Origin: Pythium myriotylum
Taxonomy: Eukaryota; Oomycota; Peronosporomycetes; Pythiales; Pythiaceae
Direction of reading: 5' to 3'
Length of the DNA: 64,000 nucleotides
Assembly (NCBI GenBank): GCA_023091665.1
Contig: JALJCQ010000006.1
Span: 248,001 to 312,000 of the forward strand
The stretch's first letter is position 1. The number at the start of each line of letters is the position of its first letter. Below the pieces are notes generated by a model. It saw only the letters and a program-made list of their open reading frames with translations. It was not told the origin of the DNA and did no database searches. The translations under genes were made by a program, and so were the position numbers. This document shows, piece by piece, positions 52,155 to 61,386 of the stretch.

Positions 52155-53110
52155 GCTTTCTTCATGTGGTAGAGTGGGTCAGCAAAATCACTGCACAGCG
52201 ACTGCTTGTGACAGCCGACCACTCGCCAACAGGCCTTGGGTTCTTGGTACTAGTGAGCTACCAACAGACGTTACACCCCACGAAAGTCGCTGTGGGGGTG
52301 AACCGTGGGCGCTCTGATACCGAAGTCGGGGGGAGGGGAAAGCCAGAGGGTCGTGAAGCCTCTGGGGTCGGCCAGCTGAGCTCCGCGAGGAGACCGTCTC
52401 GCAGAGTTGGGCCGGGGGTCGTACCGGGCCGAGGAACACACCTGCTCAACACGCAGGGGCTCGGAGTACTTGTGCGTAGCCGATGAGACGGCTGCGGCTT
52501 CCTTGGGGCGTGAGATCTGCTAGTGCTCAGCACTAGAGACCGTAACCTTGCCTTGTCGTGGCGGGGGGACAATCCCACCGGCGCGCACGAGCGTCCTTGT
52601 CCTAGATGCAGCCGACACCGCTGGCAGTCTTGCTCCAGCGCTTCAAGCCGGCCGCTTGAGAGTCGTCGGCTTCCCCTGACAGCAATAGCCAGGTTCAGCC
52701 GGGGTCTTCTTTAACGTCACCTCCTGTTGGTGACGGCGAGCCTTGATGCGACGTTCCTTGCCAAGACGACGCGGCTTGCTTGCGGGTTTGGCGGTGAAAG
52801 TGGAAGTCTATTACCTTGGTCTCATCAGCTGATCTAAGTACCCCTACGCTAAGTTCGGCTGCCCTAAGTTCGCTACCGGCTCTTCACCCATTACTACTGC
52901 TGAATACATGCCCCTTTCTGCCGATTCAGCCAGTATCCTGCCGATCATCCCCCTTGTATTCAGGTGATGACTGCGGCTTTCGGCTACGCAATCGGCCCCC
53001 ATTTTAGCCAATCGGCTATGGGATGGCACAATCGTCTCAGTATCGGTTCCGCCGGTAATACCGGCGGCTGATACCGAGTATAGTAATAGTATGGGTTAGT
53101 CTAGAGCCTC
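52155..53110. other. G+C-rich leader between Rep/helicase and OTU gene
   Basis: No supported ORF. A perfect palindrome CCGCCGGTA-A-TACCGGCGG lies at 53049-53067, next to a run of TA-rich repeats (GAGTATAGTAATAGTATGG) and the OTU stop codon. It may include the Helitron 5' end and its promoter. Confidence 0.5.
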
Positions 53111-54448
53111 CTACGGTACTACCCAGAGTCTCTGCCTATCACCTCGGTCTAGTGCCCTAAAATTCTCGGCCGCTTTACCACATTCATCTTCACCGTCTTG
53201 TGTTGCATACCGATTCATAATTTCTTGAGTAGATGATGGCGCACCCCTGCGATTCATATTGTAGCTCGCAGGTAGTTGGAGAGGCTTTTTATCCACCACT
53301 GGGAGGTCTTGGTCGTTGTGTTCTTGTAAATCGTGCCGATCTGTTGCTTCAAGAACCGGAGCTCGCGTTTCTAAGCTCTCCCGGGGTGGAACATACAGTC
53401 CCAGGTCTCTTAGTGCCTCATCCAAACGATCTCTCATGTCGTGGCCGTTTTCATCGCGTTGGGCCCACTCTGAATATAATTGCTGGTCCAAACGCAGGCA
53501 TTCGTAGTGCGCTTGACTGTGGTTCAACGTTATCATCAATGGTGCAACGCGGCGACCGATCATCGTGCTAAGGATGAGAACAGCCTCACTGGGATCGAGA
53601 ACCCGCGTTTTCACACACTCGGACGCCGGATCATCAGCTGATCGTAGCTCAAGGCGTACCATGCTTACAAACACCGCGTCTCGCGTTCTGCCACCTGGAA
53701 AATTATGCGTACCGACGTCGAAGACAAACACAGGCTCTCTGAAGTAGGGCACTGCTGCCATGATCTCCTGTTCGCCCGCCCATGCAGCATGCGGAAGTCC
53801 TTGCCGAGCAGAAGACATTTGATGTCGCCGGATGAAAGCCTTGATTTTCTCGAGGCCGTAGTCAGTAGACTCTTGCAGAGGTCTGCCAAGGTATCGCTGG
53901 AAGAGAATGCTCACGTGTACGTCGCCGCTTGCAACCATTCGGTCCAGGTTGCTTAGGAGAGTGCCGAGAATCCCTTGCTTGAGTGCAGTGGCGCGTTGAA
54001 CATGATCAAGATCCCTAATCGTGATGCTGTCACTCTCGAGCAACGTCGCCTGTGTGCAATAGATAGCGAAGTAGAAGCATGCACCGTTGCCCGGCACACT
54101 GATCAAACGGAGTCCTAGCATAGCTAGAAAGTCTCCCACGGCAGGAATCATCTCGCTTTCGACTTCCCGTACGTGTTCGGGCTCTTCTTCGTGTACTTCA
54201 TCAACAATGGGTGTGTCTTCGGCTTTGTGCTTCTTGCGATCTCCTTCACGTTCCGAGGAAGGCATCAAACTTCGTTTCCGATCTCTCTCAGCGTCCGAGG
54301 GATCAGGATGCTGCGCTTTCCAGCGCCTAAGTGCCTGTCGTTTGGCATTCTCGCGCTTCTTTTGGTCTTCACGGCTCTCGTACCCTACAGGAGGCCCGTA
54401 CGCTGCCTCAATCTCTTCCACGCTCCCAAAAGCTCTCTTGGAACGCAT
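53111..54448 (-). CDS. OTU-domain cysteine protease-like protein
   Basis: The 445-residue protein starts at the ATG at 54448. After a Lys/Arg-rich N-terminal ~100 residues (possible nuclear signal, KRENAKRQALRRWKAQ) comes an OTU fold: active-site Cys in VPGNGACFYFAIYC (about residue 125), WAGEQEIMAAVPYFREPVFV, and the catalytic His in NHSQAHYECLRL (about residue 315). OTU proteases cleave ubiquitin conjugates; some large Helitrons carry an OTU domain. It lies upstream of, and on the same strand as, Rep/helicase, so Helitron cargo is likely, but host or viral origin is possible because the right neighbour is a virus-like island. No break is seen. Confidence 0.75.
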   Translation of the reverse strand: MRSKRAFGSVEEIEAAYGPPVGYESREDQKKRENAKRQALRRWKAQHPDPSDAERDRKRSLMPSSEREGDRKKHKAEDTPIVDEVHEEEPEHVREVESEMIPAVGDFLAMLGLRLISVPGNGACFYFAIYCTQATLLESDSITIRDLDHVQRATALKQGILGTLLSNLDRMVASGDVHVSILFQRYLGRPLQESTDYGLEKIKAFIRRHQMSSARQGLPHAAWAGEQEIMAAVPYFREPVFVFDVGTHNFPGGRTRDAVFVSMVRLELRSADDPASECVKTRVLDPSEAVLILSTMIGRRVAPLMITLNHSQAHYECLRLDQQLYSEWAQRDENGHDMRDRLDEALRDLGLYVPPRESLETRAPVLEATDRHDLQEHNDQDLPVVDKKPLQLPASYNMNRRGAPSSTQEIMNRYATQDGEDECGKAAENFRALDRGDRQRLWVVP

Positions 54449-54460
54449 CTTGGCCTTCAA

Positions 54461-54751
54461 TCACAATCACAGCACCGGTCTTGGATCACAAAGAGGAGAG
54501 TTGAAAGGTACGGGACGTCAGAGAGCCTGAGTCCTTTTCTCTCAACGCGGCCCCGCGCTACCAGGGACGCGTATATCAAAATGAAATACGCTGATGAGTC
54601 ACCATAGTGCTGACTCATGGTGACTCGACATCGACAGATACACTCGAACGATAATCCGATAATGTGATGATTTCATAGATTGTATGAGTGTGCCATCATA
54701 AAAAAATTGTGATCTTAAGCGAGGATTATATAGAATATAAAATACATAACC
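54461..54751. other. spacer with second TGASTCA cluster and A+T-rich promoter-like tail
   Basis: TGAGTCA at 54595, then TGACTCATGGTGACTC (54611-54626), together form an imperfect palindrome. The last ~30 bp (TATATAGAATATAAAATA) are A+T-rich and, before the copia insertion, lay directly upstream of the virus-like gene at 61078, so they may be its promoter. Confidence 0.5.
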
Positions 54752-55131
54752 TGAGACGGTTATGTCCCCCAAGAGCCACAAGTGGGGCCCGTGACGCCGC
54801 AGCGTCGGCAGCCGCTGCTGCCAGCCCACTGTGATTGGCTGGGAGGTTGAAGGCGCACCTTCAACCTCCGTCACCCAAAAACCCACTGGTCCCTGTCGCC
54901 ACGTTTGCGACATCGGATTGATAGAAGGACTGTTCTGATTGGCTAGAATCGATCAGAGCGGATCCTGATTGGCCAAATCAATTCGAGGTTTCTAGGTTAA
55001 ACTAGTGGTTGGCCAAGGGCCGTTGGACAGTTGGGGACAGGGCGTGCAGCGCTCCCCAGAGACCAAGGAAACAACACAAATACATTCTCATTTCGGCAAT
55101 TTGCCACCTACCCGACACAACAGCTACCTCA
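54752..55131 (+). repeat. copia 5' LTR
   Basis: 380 bp, TGAG…CTCA. It looks identical by eye to 60680-61059 (constant offset 5928). Preceded by the TSD TAACC (54747-54751). Confidence 0.92.
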
Positions 55132-55539
55132 CGTTATCAGCACTGCTGGCTCCCGCCTGAGCCCCGACGGTCAAGGCCTCCTCCCCTCGCTCGCCTCCCG
55201 AACCGTCAACTCGAGCCGACCCGACACGACCCGTCGACACGACCCGTGGCCCGTCAACCCGACCAGAGGCCCACGACCCCTGACCCGTCGAACCGACCCG
55301 AGGTTCGTCCACCAACCCATCGTCCGCGGCCCGCCCGAGCGCTGGAAGACCCGCGTTTGCCGTGCCCCGCACGTAAAAGCAAGGCCCCCGTGCTCGTGCG
55401 TTGACTCGTGGTGTGGCCGTTAGTTCGTTGCCTACCCCTGTTTGACGCTCGCATGGTTAAGGTGACCAAGCTGCCCAAGTCGCCAAAGATCGTTGCCACC
55501 CTCGACCTCAGCGGACAAGAGCCTGTTGTCCGCCCCGTC

Positions 55540-55973
55540 GCGCCAAGGTCGAGTCGCAGCCCAGCTCAAGGCCACGGTCGCGGAAGAAGAAATACAGCTT
55601 CCCGCGCCGATCGGACTTCGCCAAGTCCATCGGCTACCTCGAACGCGACCGTGCCGAGTCCCTCGACCAACTGCGCGACGATCTTCAAGAGGCGATCGAG
55701 CGCGTCGTCAGAGTCCACGGCGCGTTCACGAAGAAGCTCAACGAGTCGGCTGTCCAGTCCAACCGGATCAAGCACATCGTCTCCGCGATTGGTGAAGTGC
55801 CGTTTCACTACGACCTTCAGCGCAAGATCGTGGGCAAGACGATCACGTCCATTCTCGAGTCTAAGGTCGTGAACGAGAAGCGCACACGACAGGAAGCCGA
55901 GGAAGAAGAGCGCCAGCGCAAGAAACAGAAGCACTGCGACGACGAGTGGTGTTCGTGTAACATCTTTAACTAA
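55540..55973 (+). CDS. copia leader ORF, charged and probably helical
   Basis: A frame ending at TAA 55971-55973 encodes a basic start (…RPRSRKKKYSFPRRSDFAKS), then Glu/Asp/Arg-rich helical sequence (RDRAESLDQLRDDLQEAIER) and a Cys-containing end (KHCDDEWCSCNIFN). The start codon is unclear; an ATG at 55453 is in a different frame, so a frameshift may divide it. It sits between LTR and gag like the gypsy leader ORF at 4952-5341. No domain is recognised. Confidence 0.4.
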
Positions 55974-56120
55974 GTACATTTAGTTCTTCTTCTAGTACGC
56001 TCGTTATCGAACTTAGTCCCCGCACAGTTCGTACCTAGTACTCTGGCATTTTGCTCAACGTGTACTTAGGGAGTCGTACCTAGCAGAGAAGTACTTAGCG
56101 CCGTCTCGTCCGCACCTACC

Positions 56121-59100
56121 ATGTCGAACTTAGAGAAGTTGAAGTTCCCAGCGCTGGACATCGGTGGCGAGAACTACATCGTGTGGTCACTCGAGTGCTA
56201 CAACAACATATGCGCCGAAGGCCTTAGCGACACGATCGATGAAAACTTCGTCATGCCAAGCGGTACTACGACGAGGGAAGTTGCCACTCGCAAAGACGCT
56301 GCCCGCGCAGTGTGCCTGATCCTCCAGCACCTGCACAAAGACTTAAAGTTCAATTACCTTGAGGAACGCAACCCCGCTGTAATTTGGACAAGTCTGCGTC
56401 TTCGCTTCGACACCGATCGAAAGCAAGCAATGTTGCCACTCTTGAACGATGAATGGAACAAACTCTGTTTCTACAACTTCAAGACAGTCACCGAGTACAC
56501 GGTAAAGTTGTACAGCATCGCGAGTGAGCTCTCGTGGTGTGGTAAGAAGTTGACGGAGTTGGACAAGATCGACAAGACTCTCACGACGTTCAGTCCGGCG
56601 GAACGCATACTGGCTACACAGTATCGCCGCATGAACCATACGACCTTCGACAAGCTGGTGGCTACCCTACTGCTCGATGAGAAGCACGGCTTGTTGCTTC
56701 AGCGCAACCACGATGAGCGACGCGTCCCGGAGGCGCCTGAAAAGCCGTTGAAGGCTGAAGTCAACTATGGGGAAGTTCCACGTCAACAGGATAAGCCTCA
56801 TCAGCGCCGCCATGGAAAGAAGCAGTGGAAGGGCAATGGAAAGGGACGGAAGTTCTCATCAGGGAACAGGAAGCCTGGAGCACACAAGGCATTCTACAAC
56901 TCGGATTCGAACAAAGCATGCAGGAAGTGTGGTCTGAGAGGTCACTGGGCTGCGAAGTGTCCCACACCTGCGTTCCACGTCAAGCTTTACCAAGAGTCAC
57001 TGCGAAACGCTAAGTCGTCTCAGACGATGAAGGAGAAGAGCAGAGGACCATCGTCTTCGAAAAATAAAGCCACGTTCATGACGAACTTGTCCGATGACAG
57101 TGACGAAGCTGAAGCGAACTGCGTTGAGTGCTACAGTAGTAATGAGAGCAAATATGACTCCTGCCTCATCGACTCAGGAACAACCAACGCTATCCTAAGG
57201 GATCGGAAGTTCTTTACGTCACTCGAGGCATCGGAGACGCCCGCCAAAGTCAAGACAATTGGCGGTGCTGCGTCGATCGCCAAGGGTGCTGGGCAAGCAC
57301 AAGTCCAGTTGCCTAGTGGAACTACGATCAACACCACCAAGGCAATCTTCGCACCATCCGCTTCTCGGAACTTGATCGGCTTTGCCGACATCCGAAAGAA
57401 TGGATTGCACGTCAACACAGCTACTCTCCCCGATGGCAGGGAGTGCTTGCGTTTGACTAATGCGAAATGTCAGATCGTGGAGGAATGTGAGGAAAATGGC
57501 AACGGACTCTATGTCACTTTCATCACCCTGTCACCAGAATGTGCGGCTAGTGTCATCCACGACATGATTGGCACATCTGCTCCTCGTTCAGCCGAGACGA
57601 GTGTGTATGAGCAGTGGCACGATCGGTCAGGTCATCCAGGCAGGGACATGATGAAGAGAATGTCGAAGGCAGTTGTTGGCATGCCGCTGAAGCAGAGTGA
57701 CTTTGCCACTCATAGCAAACGACTGTGCAGACCGTGTGCAATGGGAAAGCTTCAGAACCACCCGAAGGTCAAGCTCCACGGCGAGAAGATCAAACCACGC
57801 GGTGTCCTCGACACTCTGGTGAGCGATGTGTGCGGCCCGATATCTCCACCATCAGGCCCCTTCAACTACTTCCTGGTTGTGAAAGACACATCGGCTCGGT
57901 TCTCGAAGGTTCAACTGCTCACTTCTCGAAACGAAGTGATGCCAAAGCTGCTAACTAGTATCATTCACTTCAAGACGCAGTTCCCGGAGCACACCATCAA
58001 GAATGTTCGTGTCGACAACACATCCGAGTACGTCTCGAAGTCATTTCAGGAGTTCTGCACGTCCAGCGGAATAAACCTGGAGACTTCCGTACCATACGCT
58101 CATAACACGAATGCAGAGAACTTTGTGAATCAGATCCAGATGATCGCTCGGCCTTTGCTACTGCGATCGAACCTGCCGCTATCTGCTTGAGGTCACGCAG
58201 TTCTTCATACGGCAGCTCTCATCCAGTACAGGCCTGCTTCTGATGTTGGGCCTTCGCCATATGAACTTGTTCATGGGTTTCCACCATCAGTAGAGCATCT
58301 GAGGATCTTTGGTTGTGCGGTATACGTCCCTATACCCCCACACCAACGAAGCAAGCTCGGACCCAGGCGCCAGCTTGGAGTATACGTAGGTTTCCAATCA
58401 CCATCGATTATCCGTTACCTAAGTCCTCAAACAGGAGACCTATTTACGGCACACATCACCATGTGTGAATTCGATGAACAGACCTTCCCGAAACTTGGTG
58501 ACGACGATGACGCCTATAGATTGGCTTTCACATTCGAACAGCCGTCGACGAAGGAGATTCATAAGGACCCATACAACGGTCAAGGTGAGAAGGACGTACG
58601 ACGCATCCTTCATCTGCACAGCATTGTACAGAATGCGCCTGACGTTTTCACTCCAACGGAACGGATGACACGGTCAACCCTAAATGAAGCATCCAACTAT
58701 CCTGCCGCGATAGCAGTTGACCCCGTTCCTGCCTCGTCCACAACGACAACTCAACCGAAGAAACGTGGATGACCAAAAGGAGCAAAGGATAGAAATCCGA
58801 GGAAGAGGTGCACGAACGAAGAACTCGCTGGAGGCTCCATCGAACCAGAGGTTGTTGATGTTGAGCATGATGTCGATACCGTTAGCGAAGTTCTTGCTGA
58901 CACGAACGTCAGCTCGTTCCTGGCCGCAATCGATGAAGATGCAGAGCCTCAGACAGTCTCGGACTGTAGGGCATCACCCGATTGGCCTAAATGGAAGGCG
59001 GCCATCAAATCGGAGCTGCAGTCACTTCTCGATCGTGAAGTATTTGGAAACGTGCAAGAGTGCCCCCCACAGCACCGACCTATTGGATGTCGGTGGGTGT

Positions 59101-60563
59101 TTGCGCGTAAGCGCGATCAACAGGGTAGAGTCGTGCGCTTCAAGGCGCGACTTGTGGCACAAGGTTTCACGCAACGTTTCGGTATCGACTATTCCGACAC
59201 GTACTCGCCGGTCATGACCATGACAACCCTTCGTTGATTACTTGCGTTCGGTGCAGCGAACAACATGCAAGTCAGGCAGGCAGACATAGAAACGGCGTAC
59301 TTATATGGTCTAATCGATGTTGAACTATATATGCGAGTCCCTGAGGGGTTACGTGTCGAGGGGGAGAAGTCAATGAACCTCCCGTGTGTACAATTGCACA
59401 AGTCGCTTTATGGGTTGAAGCAAGCCGGCCGGCGTTGGTACTTGCGTTTTTCGCTGTACTTGATTAAATGTGGTTTTCAGACCCATGAATGCTCCCCATG
59501 CTTGTTTGTCAAGCGAAGCGGTGCCGAGATCGCCATCATTGGGATCTACGTCGACGACATTATCATTGTCGGAACGGACGCGGCAATCGATGATGCAATG
59601 GCAGCGCTGAAGTCCGAGTTCAAGGTGAAAGACCTTGGAACTATATCGTTCTGTCTGGGTCTCCAGGTAACTCAGATCCCGACGGGGATTGTGTTGCATC
59701 AGGCAACCTACATCAGCAAAGTGCTGACACGCTTCAACATGAGGGATGTTAATAGAACTGCCAAGACCCCCATGGTTGTGCGGAACCTGAGACCAGAGAG
59801 CGATGTCTTTGGACCAAGACGTGGCAGTGAAAGGGTGCTCGACGAGAAGTATCCCTACAAGGAAGCCATCGGAGCTCTCCTTTACTTGGCAAACTGCTCA
59901 CGCCCAGATATAGCTTTCGCCGTTAGTGTACTTGCACGGTACACATCGGAACCGACCAGAAGACATTGGTCTGGCGTAAAGCAAGTGTTGAGATATCTGG
60001 CACGGACTCGTAAGTACGGCTTACTGTACCGCAAGGGTACGAGCGTACACGTCAGTGATCTAGTCACCGACGACATCAGCGGATACGCAGATGCAGACTA
60101 CCTCTCCGACCCACACAAGGCACGCTCGCAGACTGGCTATGTGTTCATGACTTCGCACGCTGCGATTTCGTGGAAGTCGACGAAGCAGACGCTAACTGCC
60201 ACGTCAACCAACCAGTCAGAGCTTATCGCTCTTTATGAAGCGAGTCGTGACTGCATCTGGTTGCGCCGATTCCTCAAGTTTGTTCGTGGCGCCCTTGGAA
60301 TCAAGACGAAGCTAGGACCTATCAGGATCTTCGAGGACAACGCGGGATGCGTTGCGCAAGTACAACAAGGCTACAAGAGTGATCGCACCAAACACATCGA
60401 CCCGAAGTTCTTTTTCATGCATGACCTAAATGGAAAACAGCTCGAGATCACTCAAGTCGCTTCTGAGAAGAACCTAGCTGACCTCTTCACGAAGTCCTTG
60501 GGGAGTAGCAAGCACTGTGACTTGACGCGTGGGATCGGAATGATCGAGCTTCGTCTCGAGTAG
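56121..60563 (+). pseudogene. gag-pol: copia Gag-Pol polyprotein with three in-frame TGA codons
   Basis: From the ATG at 56121 one frame covers Gag (UBN2-like, ENYIVWSLECYNNI), a CCHC knuckle CRKCGLRGHWAAKC (about residue 265), protease (CLIDSGTTNAIL), the pre-integrase motif (HDRSGHPGRDMMKRM…CRPCAMGK), and integrase with D in SDVCG, D in VRVDNTSEYVS and E near NTNAENFVN. RT (YVDD in IGIYVDDIIIVG) and RNase H (GYADADYLSD… ISWKSTKQ…TSTNQSELIAL) follow, ending at 60563. TGA codons lie at 58188-58190, 58770-58772 and 59235-59237, all in the same frame, with conserved sequence resuming immediately after each. No frameshift is seen. Confidence 0.92.
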
Positions 60564-60670
60564 CCGGAGAAGTAGGTAGGCTGGATTTTACCCTCACCGA
60601 GTGTGTACGCACCGGGGAGTTTTTCCCAGCAGATAGATGAAGTTGTAACCTTGGCTATGGGCGACGCGCT

Positions 60671-60679
60671 GAGGGGGAG
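60671..60679 (+). other. copia polypurine tract
   Basis: GAGGGGGAG immediately before the 3' LTR; plus-strand primer site by position. Confidence 0.7.
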
Positions 60680-61059
60680 TGAGACGGTTATGTCCCCCAA
60701 GAGCCACAAGTGGGGCCCGTGACGCCGCAGCGTCGGCAGCCGCTGCTGCCAGCCCACTGTGATTGGCTGGGAGGTTGAAGGCGCACCTTCAACCTCCGTC
60801 ACCCAAAAACCCACTGGTCCCTGTCGCCACGTTTGCGACATCGGATTGATAGAAGGACTGTTCTGATTGGCTAGAATCGATCAGAGCGGATCCTGATTGG
60901 CCAAATCAATTCGAGGTTTCTAGGTTAAACTAGTGGTTGGCCAAGGGCCGTTGGACAGTTGGGGACAGGGCGTGCAGCGCTCCCCAGAGACCAAGGAAAC
61001 AACACAAATACATTCTCATTTCGGCAATTTGCCACCTACCCGACACAACAGCTACCTCA
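60680..61059 (+). repeat. copia 3' LTR
   Basis: Copy of 54752-55131; followed by TAACC (61060-61064). Confidence 0.92.
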
Positions 61060-61077
61060 TAACCTTGGTAATATAAC

Positions 61078-61386
61078 ATGTGTAATTTCATCAAGAGTAA
61101 CGGAGAACAGTGTAAGCTTGCTCGCAACAAAGAACGATGCGGAAAGCATCCAATTATTATGGATCAGGAAATAATTGTCGCGGAGAGTAATATAGTTGAA
61201 GAAATGCCCCCACAAGTCAGTACCCCAGTCGTTCCTGAGGTTGTTGATACACTAGCGCCATCGGTGACCGAGCCCGCCGAGGCCTCGAATGTCGAAGTAA
61301 GCAAAGTTCCAGAATTGGATGAGTCGATTGTCGCACCGGTGATCGCGGAAGGCGTGGTATATGGGAGGAATATAATTCAGGATTGA
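61078..61386 (+). CDS. virus-like N-terminal Cys/His protein (probably N-part of the helicase)
   Basis: The 102-codon ORF starts MCNFIKSNGEQCKLARNKER and continues CGKH, a compact C-x(11)-C-x(8)-C-x(2)-H motif typical of short zinc-binding headers in giant-virus and polinton-like-virus proteins. The rest is acidic and Pro/Val-rich. It ends at TGA 61384-61386, where the +1 frame is already open (from 61376) and continues as the acidic start of the SF3 helicase. Either one gene is broken by a one-base change, or a +1 frameshift at the UGA joins the two. The copia insertion is 18 bp upstream of the ATG and separates it from its likely promoter. Confidence 0.5.
   Translation: MCNFIKSNGEQCKLARNKERCGKHPIIMDQEIIVAESNIVEEMPPQVSTPVVPEVVDTLAPSVTEPAEASNVEVSKVPELDESIVAPVIAEGVVYGRNIIQD

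Larger units (their letters stand above)
46951..53105 (-). mobile_element. Helitron (3' end certain, 5' end uncertain)
   Basis: On the minus strand the element ends hairpin (GTGCCCGC-GGA-GCGGGCAC, 46963-46981), 8 nt, CTAG (46954-46951), followed by T. This is the canonical Helitron 3' terminus (hairpin, short spacer, CTRR, insertion before T). Inside it encodes Rep/helicase. The 5' end was not fixed: a candidate TCTAGACTAACCC… near 53105 is preceded by C rather than A, and the OTU gene further upstream may belong to the element. Confidence 0.8.
54752..61059 (+). mobile_element. Ty1/copia LTR retrotransposon, recent insertion
   Basis: Two identical-looking 380-bp LTRs with TG…CA ends flank a gag-PR-IN-RT-RH polyprotein gene (the Ty1/copia order). 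The 5-bp duplication TAACC sits at 54747-54751 and 61060-61064. A polypurine tract GAGGGGGAG (60671-60679) abuts the 3' LTR. Sequence after the 5' LTR (GTTATCAGCA) faintly resembles a tRNA-iMet-type primer site. Identical LTRs mean recent insertion, but pol carries three in-frame TGA codons. Confidence 0.93.

Noticed and set aside
52258..52578. Pro/Arg-rich frames on both strands in the Helitron leader
   Set aside because: Produced by G+C-rich composition; no conserved motif and overlapping frames on both strands look alike.
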